Notes: generated by a model from the sequence alone, not told the origin. 64,000 bases of DNA from Halobacillus salinarum (GCF_022919095.1 NZ_CP095073.1:1736001-1800000); one strand, 5' to 3'; counted from the stretch's first letter, positions 53,287 through 63,011 are shown. Numbers and translations are program-made.

Positions 53287-54273
53287 TTAGGAAAACATGC
53301 TGGTTGAGTGCTTAGGCTGAACTCTGGCGGTAGGGTCCATATAAGCTTTGGCGTTATTTACCGCAGTTGGGCCTTCCCCAAACCCAGAGGCAATCAGCTT
53401 CACTTTGCCTGGGTACGTACAAATGTCTCCAGCTGCATAAATTCCTTTGATGTTGGTTTCCATTTTCGAATTTACTACAATGCTGTTCTTTTCAATTTCC
53501 AGTTCCCAATCTTTAATTGGACCTAGAGAGGAAATGAAGCCATAGTTAACAATCACATCATCCACATCAATGGTTTGGATATGGTCGCCTTTTACTTCGT
53601 GAAGTTCAACTTGGCGGATCGCTTCTTGTCCAATCATTTTTTCAGGTGTATAAGGAGTCAGAACATTTATATTTGAGTTTTTCAGCTGTTCTACACTATG
53701 CTCATGGGCACGGAATTTATCACGGCGATGAGCAATCGTGACCTGATTAGCTATAGGCTCAAGCATAAGAGCCCAGTCTACGGCAGAATCCCCACCGCCG
53801 CAAATCATCACGTTTTTTCCGGCAAATTTGTTCATATCATCGACAAAATAATGGAGGTTTGCATCCTCAAATTTCTCTGTGTCCTCCATTTTCAATTTTC
53901 GTGGCTGGAAGGCACCATTTCCTGCAGTGATAATGATCGTTCTTGTATAATGAACCTCTTTATCTGTAGTGAGCTTAAATGAATCATCCTCCAGACGCTC
54001 AATGGTTTCTACGGATTGTTCCAGGGCAACCGTTGGATCGAAAGCCATGGCCTGTTCTTCCAAATTATCAACTAATTCCTGAGCTCGGACTCTTGGAAAA
54101 CCAGCTACGTCAAATATATATTTTTCTGGGTAAAGAGCGGATAATTGCCCTCCCAGGTGTGGTAGACTTTCGATAATCTTCACGCTAGCCTGCCTCATGC
54201 CGCCATAAAAAGCAGTGAAAAGACCGACAGGACCCCCACCGATAACAGTGATATCATAAACTTTATCGCTCAA
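53287..54273 (-). CDS. yumC: Ferredoxin/flavodoxin-NADP+ reductase YumC
   Basis: A 328-residue thioredoxin-reductase-like FAD enzyme without the redox cysteine pair, the mark of the TrxR-type ferredoxin-NADP+ reductase (YumC). FAD loop [18 protein letters not shown] at residues 9-26, NADP loop [17 protein letters not shown] near 157-173, and [32 protein letters not shown] near 282-313. The start is TTG at 54273 after AGAGGTGAGA. It supplies reduced ferredoxin/flavodoxin. Divergent from the NDH-2 gene. Confidence 0.93.
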   Translation of the reverse strand: MSDKVYDITVIGGGPVGLFTAFYGGMRQASVKIIESLPHLGGQLSALYPEKYIFDVAGFPRVRAQELVDNLEEQAMAFDPTVALEQSVETIERLEDDSFKLTTDKEVHYTRTIIITAGNGAFQPRKLKMEDTEKFEDANLHYFVDDMNKFAGKNVMICGGGDSAVDWALMLEPIANQVTIAHRRDKFRAHEHSVEQLKNSNINVLTPYTPEKMIGQEAIRQVELHEVKGDHIQTIDVDDVIVNYGFISSLGPIKDWELEIEKNSIVVNSKMETNIKGIYAAGDICTYPGKVKLIASGFGEGPTAVNNAKAYMDPTARVQPKHSTSMFS

Positions 54274-54515
54274 AAATCTCACCTCTATTTCTAAAATCAA
54301 TTACATTTGTTTATTCTATCATAAATGAAAGAATCAAGGGGAATGATGTGTTATGAAAGCCTTTACGTAACTATGGAAAAGTGGCATTTTTCTGATAAAT
54401 GAGTTATGGGTTGAAAAGAGGTAAAAAAAGGTCTAAGATGGAGACTAGAAAAAACTTTTTACGATATTGTGACATATACTTTTACAATCTGACAGGCTTT
54501 TTTTTATGTGAAAGT

Positions 54516-54533
54516 GTGTGAAACCAGTCACAA
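54516..54533. promoter_or_regulatory. Rex-like operator upstream of NDH-2
   Basis: GTGTGAAACCAGTCACAA differs from the Rex consensus TTGTGAAnnnnTTCACAA at one base in each arm. It lies between a possible -10 (TACAAT, 54483-54488) and the start codon, fitting NADH-sensed repression. Confidence 0.5.
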
Positions 54534-54580
54534 AGATGAGCTTTTGGGTAATTAAATACTTGGAGATGGAAGTGATAATC

Positions 54581-55804
54581 ATGAAGAATCCTAACATTGT
54601 CATTCTTGGAGCTGGTTACGCTGGACTAATTACAGCAGTAAAGCTTCAAAAAAGTCTAGGTGTGAACGAAGCAAACGTAACTTTAGTGAATAAGCACAGC
54701 TATCACTATCAAACCACCTGGCTTCATGAAAACGCAGCTGGAACGCTGCATCATGATCGTACGCGTATTCAAATTAAAGATGTCATCAACACAAGCAAGA
54801 TTAACTTTGTTCAAGATACGGTTACTGGTATCGATCCTCAGCAAAAATCCATTACACTAGAAAACGGACAGCTTGATTACGATTATCTCGTCATCGGTTT
54901 AGGGTTTGAAGCTGAAACATTCGGAATTACCGGATTAAAGGAAAACGCCTTTACGATCAGTAATATCAATACGGCTCGTTTGATCCGTCAACATATCGAA
55001 TATAATTTTGCGAAATACAATAATGAGACTGAGAAGAAACAGGAGCGTTTGAACCTTGTAGTCGGTGGAGCAGGTTTCACAGGAATTGAATTTGCAGGGG
55101 AACTTGCTAATCGTGTGCCTGAACTGTGTAAGGAGTACGATATTCCTTGCGAAAAGGTTCGTATCATCACTGTAGAGGCAGCCCCAACAGCACTGCCGGG
55201 ATTTGATCCGGAACTTGTGGAATATGCTATGAATCGCCTTGAAGCAAAAGGTGTGGAATTCAAAATTGGTGCCATGATTAAGGAAGTTACAGAGGACAAG
55301 CTTATCTATGAAAAAGATGAGCAGCGTGAAGAAATTCCAACAAACACTGTTGTATGGGCAGCCGGAGTTCGAGGCAGTTCTCTTATTGAACAAGCAGGAT
55401 TTGAAAGCAATCGCGGCCGGGTAAAAGTTCGCAAGGATCTTCGTCCAAATGAATACGATGACGTGTTTATTATTGGAGATTGTGCTTTAATGATCAACGA
55501 AGAGACAGAACGCCCATATCCGCCGACAGCCCAAATCGCTATTCAAATGGCAGAAAATACTGCGGCTAATCTGAAGCGTTTAATCCATGGCAATACTCAT
55601 CTCGAATCCTTCACTCCTGACCTTAAAGGAACAGTGGCTTCTTTAGGAAGTAAGGATGCTATCGGGGTAGTATTTGGAGATAAAAAATTGTTTGGCTGGT
55701 CAGCATCTGCTATGAAAAAGGTCATTGACAACCGCTATCTGCTGAAACTAGGCGGAGTAGGCCTTGTGCTTAAAAAAGGAAAGCTTAATTTCCTAAATCT
55801 CTAA
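54581..55804 (+). CDS. yumB: Type II NADH dehydrogenase YumB
   Basis: A 407-residue NDH-2-like flavoprotein that feeds electrons from NADH to menaquinone without proton pumping. FAD loop [17 protein letters not shown] near 5-21, NAD loop [20 protein letters not shown] near 160-179 and the [12 protein letters not shown] segment near 300, with [18 protein letters not shown]. The C terminus has an amphipathic end ([14 protein letters not shown]) for membrane association. ATG at 54581. A Rex-like operator lies upstream. Confidence 0.93.
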   Translation: MKNPNIVILGAGYAGLITAVKLQKSLGVNEANVTLVNKHSYHYQTTWLHENAAGTLHHDRTRIQIKDVINTSKINFVQDTVTGIDPQQKSITLENGQLDYDYLVIGLGFEAETFGITGLKENAFTISNINTARLIRQHIEYNFAKYNNETEKKQERLNLVVGGAGFTGIEFAGELANRVPELCKEYDIPCEKVRIITVEAAPTALPGFDPELVEYAMNRLEAKGVEFKIGAMIKEVTEDKLIYEKDEQREEIPTNTVVWAAGVRGSSLIEQAGFESNRGRVKVRKDLRPNEYDDVFIIGDCALMINEETERPYPPTAQIAIQMAENTAANLKRLIHGNTHLESFTPDLKGTVASLGSKDAIGVVFGDKKLFGWSASAMKKVIDNRYLLKLGGVGLVLKKGKLNFLNL

Positions 55805-55818
55805 GAGTGGGATTAACT

Positions 55819-55851
55819 AGCAAAGACAGCCTGGCTGTCTTTGCTTTTTTT
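55819..55851 (+). terminator. Terminator after yumB
   Basis: AGCAAAGACAGCC pairs perfectly with GGCTGTCTTTGCT, followed by T residues. Confidence 0.95.
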
Positions 55852-55909
55852 ATGGAGGAATAATAAAATAATGAAAGGTCTTACATAGAAAGTAATAGGG
55901 GGAAACGTA

Positions 55910-56227
55910 TTGAACATCGTACAGTTTATCGTTTCTATTGTACTGTTTTTCGTCTTGTTTTTTGGAATAGCATTTCTCTTAAATATGATTCTTCGCTCAT
56001 CATGGCTTCTCGCGTATGTGTATCCCATTATTGTACTGTTGATTGTCGATGACTTTAAATTTACACAGTACTTTACTGATCCTGGCTTTGCTTTTCCTGA
56101 AGTGTTTGGACACCTGGTAAATTTACAGGTTGTTGATATTTTTATCTTATTAAGCGGCTTTCTCGGTACGATCGGTGCAGGGTTAGTGATTCGCTTTCTT
56201 CGTAAAAGCGGTTACCAAATGTTTTAA
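55910..56227 (+). CDS. yuiB: YuiB-like membrane protein
   Basis: A 105-residue membrane protein with three hydrophobic helices (about 3-26, 30-46 and 75-92), matching YuiB of B. subtilis in size, order and neighbours (yumB before, yuiC after). The function is unknown. The start is TTG after AGGGGGAAA. Own terminator. Confidence 0.8.
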   Translation: MNIVQFIVSIVLFFVLFFGIAFLLNMILRSSWLLAYVYPIIVLLIVDDFKFTQYFTDPGFAFPEVFGHLVNLQVVDIFILLSGFLGTIGAGLVIRFLRKSGYQMF

Positions 56228-56236
56228 TAACAAATC

Positions 56237-56263
56237 AAAGGCTGCCGTGCGCAGCCTTTTTTT
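56237..56263 (+). terminator. Terminator after yuiB
   Basis: AAAGGCTGC pairs with GCAGCCTTT around CGTGC, followed by seven T. Confidence 0.92.
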
Positions 56264-56312
56264 GAATAATATTGTAATAGGTTGGACATGATGACATCGA
56301 GAGGTGAGGATC

Positions 56313-56984
56313 ATGAAAAACCAATCGAACCAGTTATTAATAAGCGGTTTAATCGTGGCATCTATTTATAGTACCCTTACTAACCTTTCTAATTTATCCA
56401 TCACGGATCTAGATGATTGGTTGTCTGGGGATTTTAAAGCCGCTTCTCTTCAAGGTGCGATGGCATTAAGGGATAAAGCACAGACTGAAAAGACAACAAA
56501 CAGTGGAAAGGCCGTTCCGACTTCTTCAGTAAGTGAATCTATATCTCTTTCTGATAGCCTGGATCTATCACAATTCCCAAAGAAGACAGTAGTGGCTACA
56601 GGTTACACAGCTGGTAAAGAGTCTACGGGAAAAACGAAAGAGCATCCGCAATATGGCATAACATTTTCAGGGGTTCCAGTTAAACGCGACTTGTATTCTA
56701 CAATTGCCGCAGATCCAAAGGTTTTTCCGATAGGTACCGTACTATTCATACCGGATTATGGCTATGGAGTGGTGGCAGATACTGGCTCAGCGATTAAAGG
56801 AAACAAGATTGATCTTTATTACCCCACAGTTGAGGCTGTGTACCAAAATTGGGGGAAAAAGAAGCTGAATGTGTACGTTGTGAAAAAGGGGAAAGGTTCC
56901 CTTACTAAAGAAGAACTCGAGCATCTTAATGATAATGAAGCGATGCAAGTCTTCCGAAGTCAAATTTTAAAAGAAAAGAAATAA
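56313..56984 (+). CDS. yuiC: 3D-domain protein YuiC
   Basis: A 223-residue protein with an N-terminal hydrophobic segment (about 8-28) and a Ser/Thr-rich linker, then a C-terminal 3D domain (about 95-200). The three aspartates sit in [41 protein letters not shown]. This mini-lytic transglycosylase fold (MltA-like, as in Sps/YuiC proteins) cleaves peptidoglycan; YuiC has been proposed to act in stationary phase. ATG at 56313 after GAGGTGAGG. The stop codon is inside a large palindrome. Confidence 0.9.
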   Translation: MKNQSNQLLISGLIVASIYSTLTNLSNLSITDLDDWLSGDFKAASLQGAMALRDKAQTEKTTNSGKAVPTSSVSESISLSDSLDLSQFPKKTVVATGYTAGKESTGKTKEHPQYGITFSGVPVKRDLYSTIAADPKVFPIGTVLFIPDYGYGVVADTGSAIKGNKIDLYYPTVEAVYQNWGKKKLNVYVVKKGKGSLTKEELEHLNDNEAMQVFRSQILKEKK

Positions 56985-57019
56985 GAGGAGCCTGAATTCA
57001 GGCTCCTCTTATTTCTTTT
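56974..57019. repeat. 46-base perfect palindrome at the end of yuiC
   Basis: Two exact 23-base complementary arms meet at GAATTC with no loop. The left arm contains the last codons and stop of yuiC. A bidirectional terminator between yuiC and yuiD is the simplest role. Confidence 0.85.
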
Positions 57020-57057
57020 GGGCATAAAACCATGCCGTTACGAAAGCTTTCTCTTTT

Positions 57058-57537
57058 CTAAATAAGAGTGTGCAGAAGAATAGAAAGTAAAATTCCGGTG
57101 AGTCCTCCGAAAAAGACTTCGATCGGCTGATGCCCCAATAATTCTTTTAATTCCTTTCTCTTTTGAAACTCTTCTTTGTTTCCCCATTCCTTTGCTTCAT
57201 CTACAAATCGTTGAAAGTCCTTTAAAAGAATATTAAGCATGATTGCTTGTTCACCTGTCTGCCGGCGCACTCCGGTAGAATCGAACATAACGATAATAGT
57301 AAAAACACAAGCGACAGCAAATACTGACGAATCAAAGCCGTGTTCTAACCCTACGCCTGTGGCAAGTGCAGTGACAGCAGCAGAATGACTGCTGGGCATA
57401 CCCCCGGTGCTGAAAGCAAGACCGGGTACGAAATCCCTTGAAGCGATAAATTGAATTGGAACTTTTACGATTTGAGCAAAGAAGATAGCGGTGATTGACG
57501 CCCACAGGGGAAAATTATGCAGCAAATCCATCGGCAT
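57058..57537 (-). CDS. yuiD: Divergent PAP2-family membrane protein YuiD
   Basis: A 159-residue membrane protein with four hydrophobic helices. GLAFSTGGMPSSHSAAVTALATGVG near residues 35-59 and FDSTGVRRQTGEQA near 98-111 are the altered phosphatase motifs of the divergent PAP2 (acid phosphatase/vanadium) family, whose substrates are unknown. AAAGGATG precedes the first ATG. Order yuiB, yuiC, yuiD, pepA is the same as in B. subtilis. Confidence 0.9.
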   Translation of the reverse strand: MPMDLLHNFPLWASITAIFFAQIVKVPIQFIASRDFVPGLAFSTGGMPSSHSAAVTALATGVGLEHGFDSSVFAVACVFTIIVMFDSTGVRRQTGEQAIMLNILLKDFQRFVDEAKEWGNKEEFQKRKELKELLGHQPIEVFFGGLTGILLSILLHTLI

Positions 57538-57725
57538 TAAGACATCCTTTCAGCCATTTAATAAAGAGATAACGATCCGCCATTCATTAGAAAGTATGTA
57601 GTGGCTTGTATGTATATCATATCACATGAAGAAAGTTGACGTCCTTAGAAAAATCGTGTAAATCACGTAAAGGAAGTAAAGAAACAGCAACTTCTGTATA
57701 ATAGAACGGTGGAGGTGTTGGAAAG

Positions 57726-59204
57726 ATGTATGAGATTAGAAAAAATGTAATGGATCAAGATCAAGCTCTCATTGTAGGAATATTTTCCGAAAATAAACTC
57801 AATCAAACCATTTTTGACGAGCTTGATGAAAAGTTTAACGGATTACTTGCGGAGTACATAAAAGCAGGGGATATTTCGACGAATTATAAAGAAATCTCAA
57901 AGGTGATGAGCTTTGGTAACATTCCCGCGAAACAAATTTACTTTCTAGGTTTTGGTCAGGCAGGGAAATTGGACCGTAACCGGTTCCGCAGAGCCTATGG
58001 TGCTTTGTTTAAACAACTTCAAAAAGACGGGGTTACACGGCCAGCCGTTTCCTTAATGAATGTTGAATCCGTAATTCCTGCAGAGGAGTGTGCAGAAGTA
58101 ATGGCAGAAGCCCTAACTACTGCTACGTACACCCTTAAACATTTTAAAACGGATAACCGTAAAAATGCAGAGAAGATTGAATCAGTGGCCCTGATTTGTT
58201 CAGAAGAAGCGAATCGTGTTCTTTCCGCAGCTGAGAAAGGACGCGCTATAGGTGAAGGGATCAATTCGGCCAGACATTTAGTCCATCTGCCGGCAAATAT
58301 GCTTACTCCTTCCGAAATGGCTGAGTACGCGAAGACCATTGCAGCAGACTATGGGATGGAGATCGAAGTGATCGACAAATCCCAAATGGAAAACATGGGG
58401 ATGGGGGCACTTCTAGCAGTAAATCAAGGGTCCGCTGAGCCTCCGAAGGTTATCGTGTTAAAATATCAAGGACTTCCTGAATGGAGCAATGTTACGGCGT
58501 TTGTAGGAAAAGGAATCACCTACGACACGGGAGGCTACTCGATTAAATCTAAAACAGGTATGCCAGGCATGAAAGGGGATATGGGTGGAGCAGCGGCAGT
58601 ACTCGGAGCTATGGAGACAATCGGCCGTCTAAAACCGAAGCAGAATGTCCTTGCTGTTATTCCTTCATCAGATAACATGATATCAGGGTCTGCTTTTAAG
58701 CCTGATGACGTCATTACTTCGCTTAGTGGGAAAACAATTGAAGTGTTGAATACCGATGCAGAAGGAAGGTTAGCTCTTGCAGATGGTATCACTTTAGCCA
58801 AACAAAGAAAGGCCAGCAGGTTAATTGACGTAGCTACACTCACAGGAGGAGTGGTGACAGCTTTAGGCTCCTGGATGACGGGGGCTATGACGAATCATGA
58901 GGAATTCTTTAAGGAACTCCAGAAAATGGGCGAATTTATGGGAGAACCGATCTGGCAGCTGCCTTATAATGATGATTACAAGGCTCAAGTGAGAAAAAGC
59001 AATATTGCTGATTTGAATAATTCCCCCACGAGAAAAGCACACCCTATTATGGGTGGGGCTTTTATCGGTGAATTTGCAGGAGAAACTCCATGGATCCATC
59101 TTGATATTGCCGGTACTTCAGAAGCGGATTCCCCGCATGATTTAGGACCAAAAGGCCCGACTGGAGTCATGGCTAAAACGTTAGCTGCTTATATTCTCAA
59201 ATAA
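57726..59204 (+). CDS. pepA: Leucyl aminopeptidase (M17 family)
   Basis: A 492-residue cytosolic metallo-aminopeptidase (YuiE in B. subtilis). Metal ligands and catalytic residues are in ITYDTGGYSIKSKTGMPGMKGDMGGAAAVLG near residues 262-292 and the family signature NTDAEGRLALADGI near 344-357; MGGAFIGEF and WIHLDIAGTS end the domain. It removes N-terminal Leu and other residues in peptide turnover. GGAGGTG ribosome site, own terminator. Confidence 0.95.
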   Translation: MYEIRKNVMDQDQALIVGIFSENKLNQTIFDELDEKFNGLLAEYIKAGDISTNYKEISKVMSFGNIPAKQIYFLGFGQAGKLDRNRFRRAYGALFKQLQKDGVTRPAVSLMNVESVIPAEECAEVMAEALTTATYTLKHFKTDNRKNAEKIESVALICSEEANRVLSAAEKGRAIGEGINSARHLVHLPANMLTPSEMAEYAKTIAADYGMEIEVIDKSQMENMGMGALLAVNQGSAEPPKVIVLKYQGLPEWSNVTAFVGKGITYDTGGYSIKSKTGMPGMKGDMGGAAAVLGAMETIGRLKPKQNVLAVIPSSDNMISGSAFKPDDVITSLSGKTIEVLNTDAEGRLALADGITLAKQRKASRLIDVATLTGGVVTALGSWMTGAMTNHEEFFKELQKMGEFMGEPIWQLPYNDDYKAQVRKSNIADLNNSPTRKAHPIMGGAFIGEFAGETPWIHLDIAGTSEADSPHDLGPKGPTGVMAKTLAAYILK

Positions 59205-59221
59205 AGGATGAAGAATAACAC

Positions 59222-59249
59222 GCACCCGGCATAGTCCGGGTGCATTTTT
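59222..59249 (+). terminator. Terminator after pepA
   Basis: GCACCCGG pairs with CCGGGTGC, followed by ATTTTTG. Confidence 0.88.
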
Positions 59250-59323
59250 GTCTTGGGAAGAAAGGCACACTTTCTTTGGGAGCGGTATAGGATACAAGGA
59301 AGAACGACGCAGAGGAAGTGGTT

Positions 59324-59566
59324 ATGATCGATCAGCCTGTATTTCTGAACAAAGATGAGCCTGACAGGAAGACACTGAGAACAACGCCATCGTTAAGTCA
59401 AGAACTAATTAAAGCGGTAGGAACTCATATGATTGTACAAACGGTTGATCATATGTATATAGGGAAATTAGAGGAATGTACAAAGGGGTTGATTTACATG
59501 AGAATTGGTGATCGGGTGCTGATGATTAGTGTCAAGAACATCGTAAATATCTTTCCAAAACCATAA
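59324..59566 (+). CDS. Small protein with a DUF2642-like region (YuzF-like)
   Basis: An 80-residue protein whose second half, TVDHMYIGKLEECTKGLIYMRIGDRVLMISVKNIVNIFPKP, looks like the small barrel of DUF2642 proteins such as YuzF and some spore coat proteins. The first half is polar. ATG at 59324 with GAGGAAG just before it; a GTG two codons upstream overlaps that site. The position near yuiD and pepA is consistent with yuzF. Function unknown. Confidence 0.6.
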   Translation: MIDQPVFLNKDEPDRKTLRTTPSLSQELIKAVGTHMIVQTVDHMYIGKLEECTKGLIYMRIGDRVLMISVKNIVNIFPKP

Positions 59567-59568
59567 GA

Positions 59569-59595
59569 AACCCGTTACTATATAGAGTAACGGGT
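59569..59595. terminator. Weak bidirectional hairpin
   Basis: ACCCGTTACT pairs with AGTAACGGGT around ATATAGA-like loop; T tails are poor on both sides. Confidence 0.5.
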
Positions 59596-59614
59596 GATCA
59601 ATTTCTGAATTTAC

Positions 59615-60325
59615 TTAATCTTTAACTGCAGCTTCAAGAGCAACCTCAATCATCTCATTGAAAGTAGTCTGACGTTCTTCTGCAGAGGTTTCCTGTCCGG
59701 TAAGGATGTGGTCGCTTACGGTCAAAACGGACAAGGCCTGCCGTCCGAATTTGGCAGCTAGTGTATAAAGCGCAGTAGTCTCCATCTCAACAGCGAGAAC
59801 ATTATAATTAGCTAACAGATTAAAAGTATCCATAGCGTTATCCCGATAAAAGCTGTCACTCGTAAAGACATTTCCAACGCGTAATTTTAATCCTTTTTCA
59901 AGTCCGGAATCATAAGCATTTTTTAATAACTCGAAATCAGCAGTTGGGGCAAAATCTATCCCGCCAAATACCATCCGGTTCATTTGAGAATCTGTAGTTG
60001 AAGTCGAAGCAAGAATCACGTCCCGGACTTCAACGTCCTTTTGCAGGGCACCGCACGTCCCAACGCGAATTAGTTTTTGTACATCAAAGCTTTCCATTAG
60101 TTCATTAATATAAATGGAAATGGAAGGAACACCCATTCCAGTACCTTGGACGGAGATGCGTTCTCCTTTGTATGTACCAGTATAGCCGTACATACCACGG
60201 ACTTCGTTATAACATACAGGGTTTTCAAGAAAATTCTCGGCAATGTATTTCGCTCTCAACGGGTCCCCGGGTAAAAGGATTTTATCGGCAATGTCTCCAT
60301 GATTGGCTCCAATATGTGTTGTCAT
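59615..60325 (-). CDS. deoD: Purine nucleoside phosphorylase DeoD
   Basis: A 236-residue hexameric (high-molecular-mass type) phosphorylase that splits purine (deoxy)nucleosides with phosphate. Family segments: [20 protein letters not shown] at 12-31, [14 protein letters not shown] near 63, RVGTCGALQ near 86 with phosphate-binding residues, and [15 protein letters not shown] near 174 and the catalytic TVSDHILTG (Asp near 203). ATG follows AAGGGGG. Salvage of purines. Confidence 0.95.
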   Translation of the reverse strand: MTTHIGANHGDIADKILLPGDPLRAKYIAENFLENPVCYNEVRGMYGYTGTYKGERISVQGTGMGVPSISIYINELMESFDVQKLIRVGTCGALQKDVEVRDVILASTSTTDSQMNRMVFGGIDFAPTADFELLKNAYDSGLEKGLKLRVGNVFTSDSFYRDNAMDTFNLLANYNVLAVEMETTALYTLAAKFGRQALSVLTVSDHILTGQETSAEERQTTFNEMIEVALEAAVKD

Positions 60326-60511
60326 TTCATAAACCCCCTTGTAATATTCAGGCTATTTTAAATTACCATACAGAAAGAAAGAAAACAAACACTGCTGGGA
60401 TCAGGCTCCTGCCAACACACCTTCGGAAAAAGAAGGGTACAATAACATAACCGTGCAAATGCTAAGCGGGAGAAAAGAACGGAAAATAGTGAAACGGAAA
60501 GGTGTGTTCGT

Positions 60512-61000
60512 ATGAATATTTCCATATCTAAACTTCCTGGGATCGGCCAGAAAATATCATTAATTACCGGTGAAGACAGCATGCTTGTCTTAATTGTGCA
60601 CCATACTGGCAAGCGGGAGCTTTATTTCTTTGAAGATGCGGATAGTGAAGAAGCTGACTTTGCCATGGATTTAACCTCTGATGAAACCCGGGAATTAGGT
60701 GCACAGCTTCTCGGGGCGACTTACCAGCCTGTAGATGCAGATAAGTTAAAAATTTTCAAGAATCAAATTGTTATTGATTGGGTGGAACTAAAAGAAAAGT
60801 CGAGTATCGCGTATCAAACTATTGAAGAGTCTGAAATTAGAAACCGTACAGGAGCGACCATTATTGGAATCGTAAAAGGAGACGAAACAATTGCTATACC
60901 GGAAGCAGACACACGGCTGCAGCCCGGAGATGTCATTATGACTATCGGAAAACAAGATCAAATTGACAGCTTGTCCGCTTTGTGCAAAGGAGAGGAATGA
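60512..61000 (+). CDS. khtT: K+/H+ antiporter regulatory subunit KhtT
   Basis: A 162-residue cytosolic regulator with an N-terminal part (ISKLPGIGQKISLITGEDSMLVLIVHHTGKRELYFF) and a C-terminal RCK_C/TrkA-C domain (about 80-155, with TGATIIGIVKGDETIAIPEADTRLQPGDVIMTIG). In B. subtilis KhtT (YhaT) binds c-di-AMP and controls the potassium/proton antiporter KhtU. The khtU gene follows after six bases. The third gene of the B. subtilis operon, khtS, is not present here. Confidence 0.9.
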   Translation: MNISISKLPGIGQKISLITGEDSMLVLIVHHTGKRELYFFEDADSEEADFAMDLTSDETRELGAQLLGATYQPVDADKLKIFKNQIVIDWVELKEKSSIAYQTIEESEIRNRTGATIIGIVKGDETIAIPEADTRLQPGDVIMTIGKQDQIDSLSALCKGEE

Positions 61001-61006
61001 TGCCCC

Positions 61007-62185
61007 GTGCCTACTGATATTCCAGCTCTGCTCGGAGCAGGACTACTCCTGCTTTTAATTTTCTACTTAGGTTTCTTGAGTATAAAAATAAAGTTTCCTA
61101 ATGTCATTTTATTTATCCTGCTTGGCATAGGGCTGACAAAATTAATGGACGACAGCGAATTATTACATTTTGCAAGTGAAATAGGAATTGTCCTCTTATT
61201 TTTCCTCCTTGGACTTGAATTTAATATAAGCAGACTGGGTGGGATCGCTAAACGGATTCTTCCTGCTGGACTTCTTGATGTTGTCTTGAGCCTTGGCGTC
61301 ACTACCGGAATTGCACTGTTATTCGGCTTGAGTTTATATTTAAGTTTTCTTATTGGCGGGATAGCTTATGCCACAAGCTCATCGATTACCGCAAAGCTGT
61401 TAGATGACCGAGGCAGGATGGCGAACAGAGAAACGGAGTTCATGCTTGCTATACTTATTTTCGAAGATCTTTTTGCACCGTTAATTGTTGCCATTCTTAT
61501 TGGCATTCATTCGGGTGAAGAAGTTACGGGATACATGTTCCTTATCTTATTCGGAAAAATCGTCGGGCTTGCTTTGCTCGCTATTTTATTAGGAAAAACT
61601 TTGTTTAAACGCTTTGAATCCTTCCTTGACCGCATTGATGATGAAGAGTTTAAAATTGCATTACTCATCGGGATTGCTCTGGCTTATGGTGGACTAGCCT
61701 TATATCTCGGTCTTTCTGAAGTACTGGGGGCATTTTTGGCGGGCATGATGCTGGCGGAGGTAGGGAAAATTGAAAAGATAGACCAAACTGTTTTCCCAGT
61801 GAGGGATTTAATGCTTCCTTTGTTTTTTGTGTACTTCGGAACTACGATTAAGCTGGGGGATGGAGTACCTATGGCCTGGATGCTAGCAGTAGTCGTTCTC
61901 TGGTCAGTCATTTCTAAAGTATTAGTAGGAGTCTGGGGAGGTCCGATGTTTGGGCTGTCTAAGCGTGCTTCTCTTCGAGGTGGACTTTCCTTATGTGCCA
62001 GAGGCGAGTTCTCAGTCGTTATCGCAAGTGTCGCTACAGGAACGATGAAGGTATTCAGCGGATTATTTATTGTGGCAGCTGCTTTTATAGGCATGCTGCT
62101 CTTTGAACAAGCTTCCAACGTTACGAATAAGATCTACGGTAAACCTGAAAAAAAGAAGAAGCGGTTAAAAGTGCCAGGCAATTAA
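61007..62185 (+). CDS. khtU: K+/H+ antiporter KhtU (CPA2 family)
   Basis: A 392-residue membrane protein with about 12 helices of the CPA2 monovalent cation:proton antiporter family. LGLEFNISRLGG near residue 69, YATSSSITAKLLDDRGRMANRETEFMLAILIFEDLFAPLIVA near 120-162 and SLCARGEFSVVIAS near 326 match the family. It exports K+ in exchange for protons, with KhtT as its c-di-AMP-responsive gate. The start is GTG at 61007 after GGAGAGGA. No C-terminal TrkA domain, as expected for KhtU. Confidence 0.92.
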   Translation: MPTDIPALLGAGLLLLLIFYLGFLSIKIKFPNVILFILLGIGLTKLMDDSELLHFASEIGIVLLFFLLGLEFNISRLGGIAKRILPAGLLDVVLSLGVTTGIALLFGLSLYLSFLIGGIAYATSSSITAKLLDDRGRMANRETEFMLAILIFEDLFAPLIVAILIGIHSGEEVTGYMFLILFGKIVGLALLAILLGKTLFKRFESFLDRIDDEEFKIALLIGIALAYGGLALYLGLSEVLGAFLAGMMLAEVGKIEKIDQTVFPVRDLMLPLFFVYFGTTIKLGDGVPMAWMLAVVVLWSVISKVLVGVWGGPMFGLSKRASLRGGLSLCARGEFSVVIASVATGTMKVFSGLFIVAAAFIGMLLFEQASNVTNKIYGKPEKKKKRLKVPGN

Positions 62186-62214
62186 AAAACCCTTCTCACG
62201 TAGGAAGGGTTTTT
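62185..62214. terminator. Bidirectional terminator between khtU and kapB
   Basis: AAAAACCCTTC pairs perfectly with GAAGGGTTTTT; it overlaps the stop codons of both genes. Confidence 0.92.
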
Positions 62215-62596
62215 AATTGAAATATTGTTTTTCCAGATCATGGACCTGTTTTAAAGCATGAGCGTTAAATTCAGTTTCCCGCCTTGTCAGCTTCTCTTTC
62301 AGCTTGGCGACTGATTCTTTTAAGGATTGTTGATAATCAGGGATTTCATCATGATAAGGGTGTACAGCTTCCTTCTGGACATTGGCTTTTTCGTGAAAAC
62401 TCAATGCCTTTCTTTGATGAAAAAAAACTTCTTCTGTTTTTCCAGGATTATGTAAGTCGCCTTGCATCGGATGTTTATCGACCGCGAGTACTTTAACTAA
62501 ATAATGGCGGTTTCGATCTTCCACAATTTCTCCTAGATAAATGCCTGATTTATAATGAGCCTTTACCTGGTCTCCCGGCTGAAGTGAATGGCTCAT
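62213..62596 (-). CDS. kapB: Kinase-associated protein KapB
   Basis: A 127-residue protein resembling KapB (kinase-associated lipoprotein B) of B. subtilis, needed for KinB to feed the sporulation phosphorelay. Pattern: GDQVKAHYKSGIYLGEIVEDRNRHYLVKVLAVDKHPMQGDLHNP at 8-51, followed by EEVFFHQRKALSFHEKANV and a long helical end. No lipobox is visible, so it should be cytosolic in this organism. GTAGGAGGTGATT ribosome site. The kinB gene is not adjacent. Confidence 0.88.
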   Translation of the reverse strand: MSHSLQPGDQVKAHYKSGIYLGEIVEDRNRHYLVKVLAVDKHPMQGDLHNPGKTEEVFFHQRKALSFHEKANVQKEAVHPYHDEIPDYQQSLKESVAKLKEKLTRRETEFNAHALKQVHDLEKQYFN

Positions 62597-62715
62597 AGAA
62601 TCACCTCCTACTATTAATTGTATCAGAGAAGATCAGCTTATAGAAATAAACAAGGGGTGCTTTTGCATGGGAATATTTGATATAATAAAAGCAGAAAGAA
62701 GGGTGTGATGCTTCT

Positions 62716-62898
62716 ATGATGGAATTCTTGTACTTTCCGGAAGATAAGTCAGAATATATTCCAGCCATAATTTCCTTATTAATATTTGTGGTGGGGGCAG
62801 TGATCACGATGTATATCATTGTGAAAGCTTCCCGTAAACAAGAAAGAAAGTCAGACGAAAATTATCAGACACCTGCAAATCAGGAGCAGAAGAATTAG
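62716..62898 (+). CDS. Small single-span membrane protein, unknown
   Basis: A 60-residue protein with one hydrophobic helix (about 16-40, AIISLLIFVVGAVITMYIIV) and a polar, basic then Asn/Gln-rich cytoplasmic tail. Not recognised. A GAAGGGTG stretch precedes the first ATG, and a strong terminator follows, which supports a real gene. Confidence 0.6.
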   Translation: MMEFLYFPEDKSEYIPAIISLLIFVVGAVITMYIIVKASRKQERKSDENYQTPANQEQKN

Positions 62899-62902
62899 TT
62901 GG

Positions 62903-62937
62903 ACCACGCTTTTAGTTCATATAAAGCGTGGTTTTTT
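62903..62937 (+). terminator. Terminator after the small membrane protein gene
   Basis: ACCACGCTTT pairs with AAAGCGTGGT, followed by six T. Confidence 0.9.
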
Positions 62938-63011
62938 GATGCCGTACGCTGCTGATAAATCTTAAGATATTGGGAAAACTACCGTAAGAAATCGCAGAAC
63001 GGAGGCTTTCC

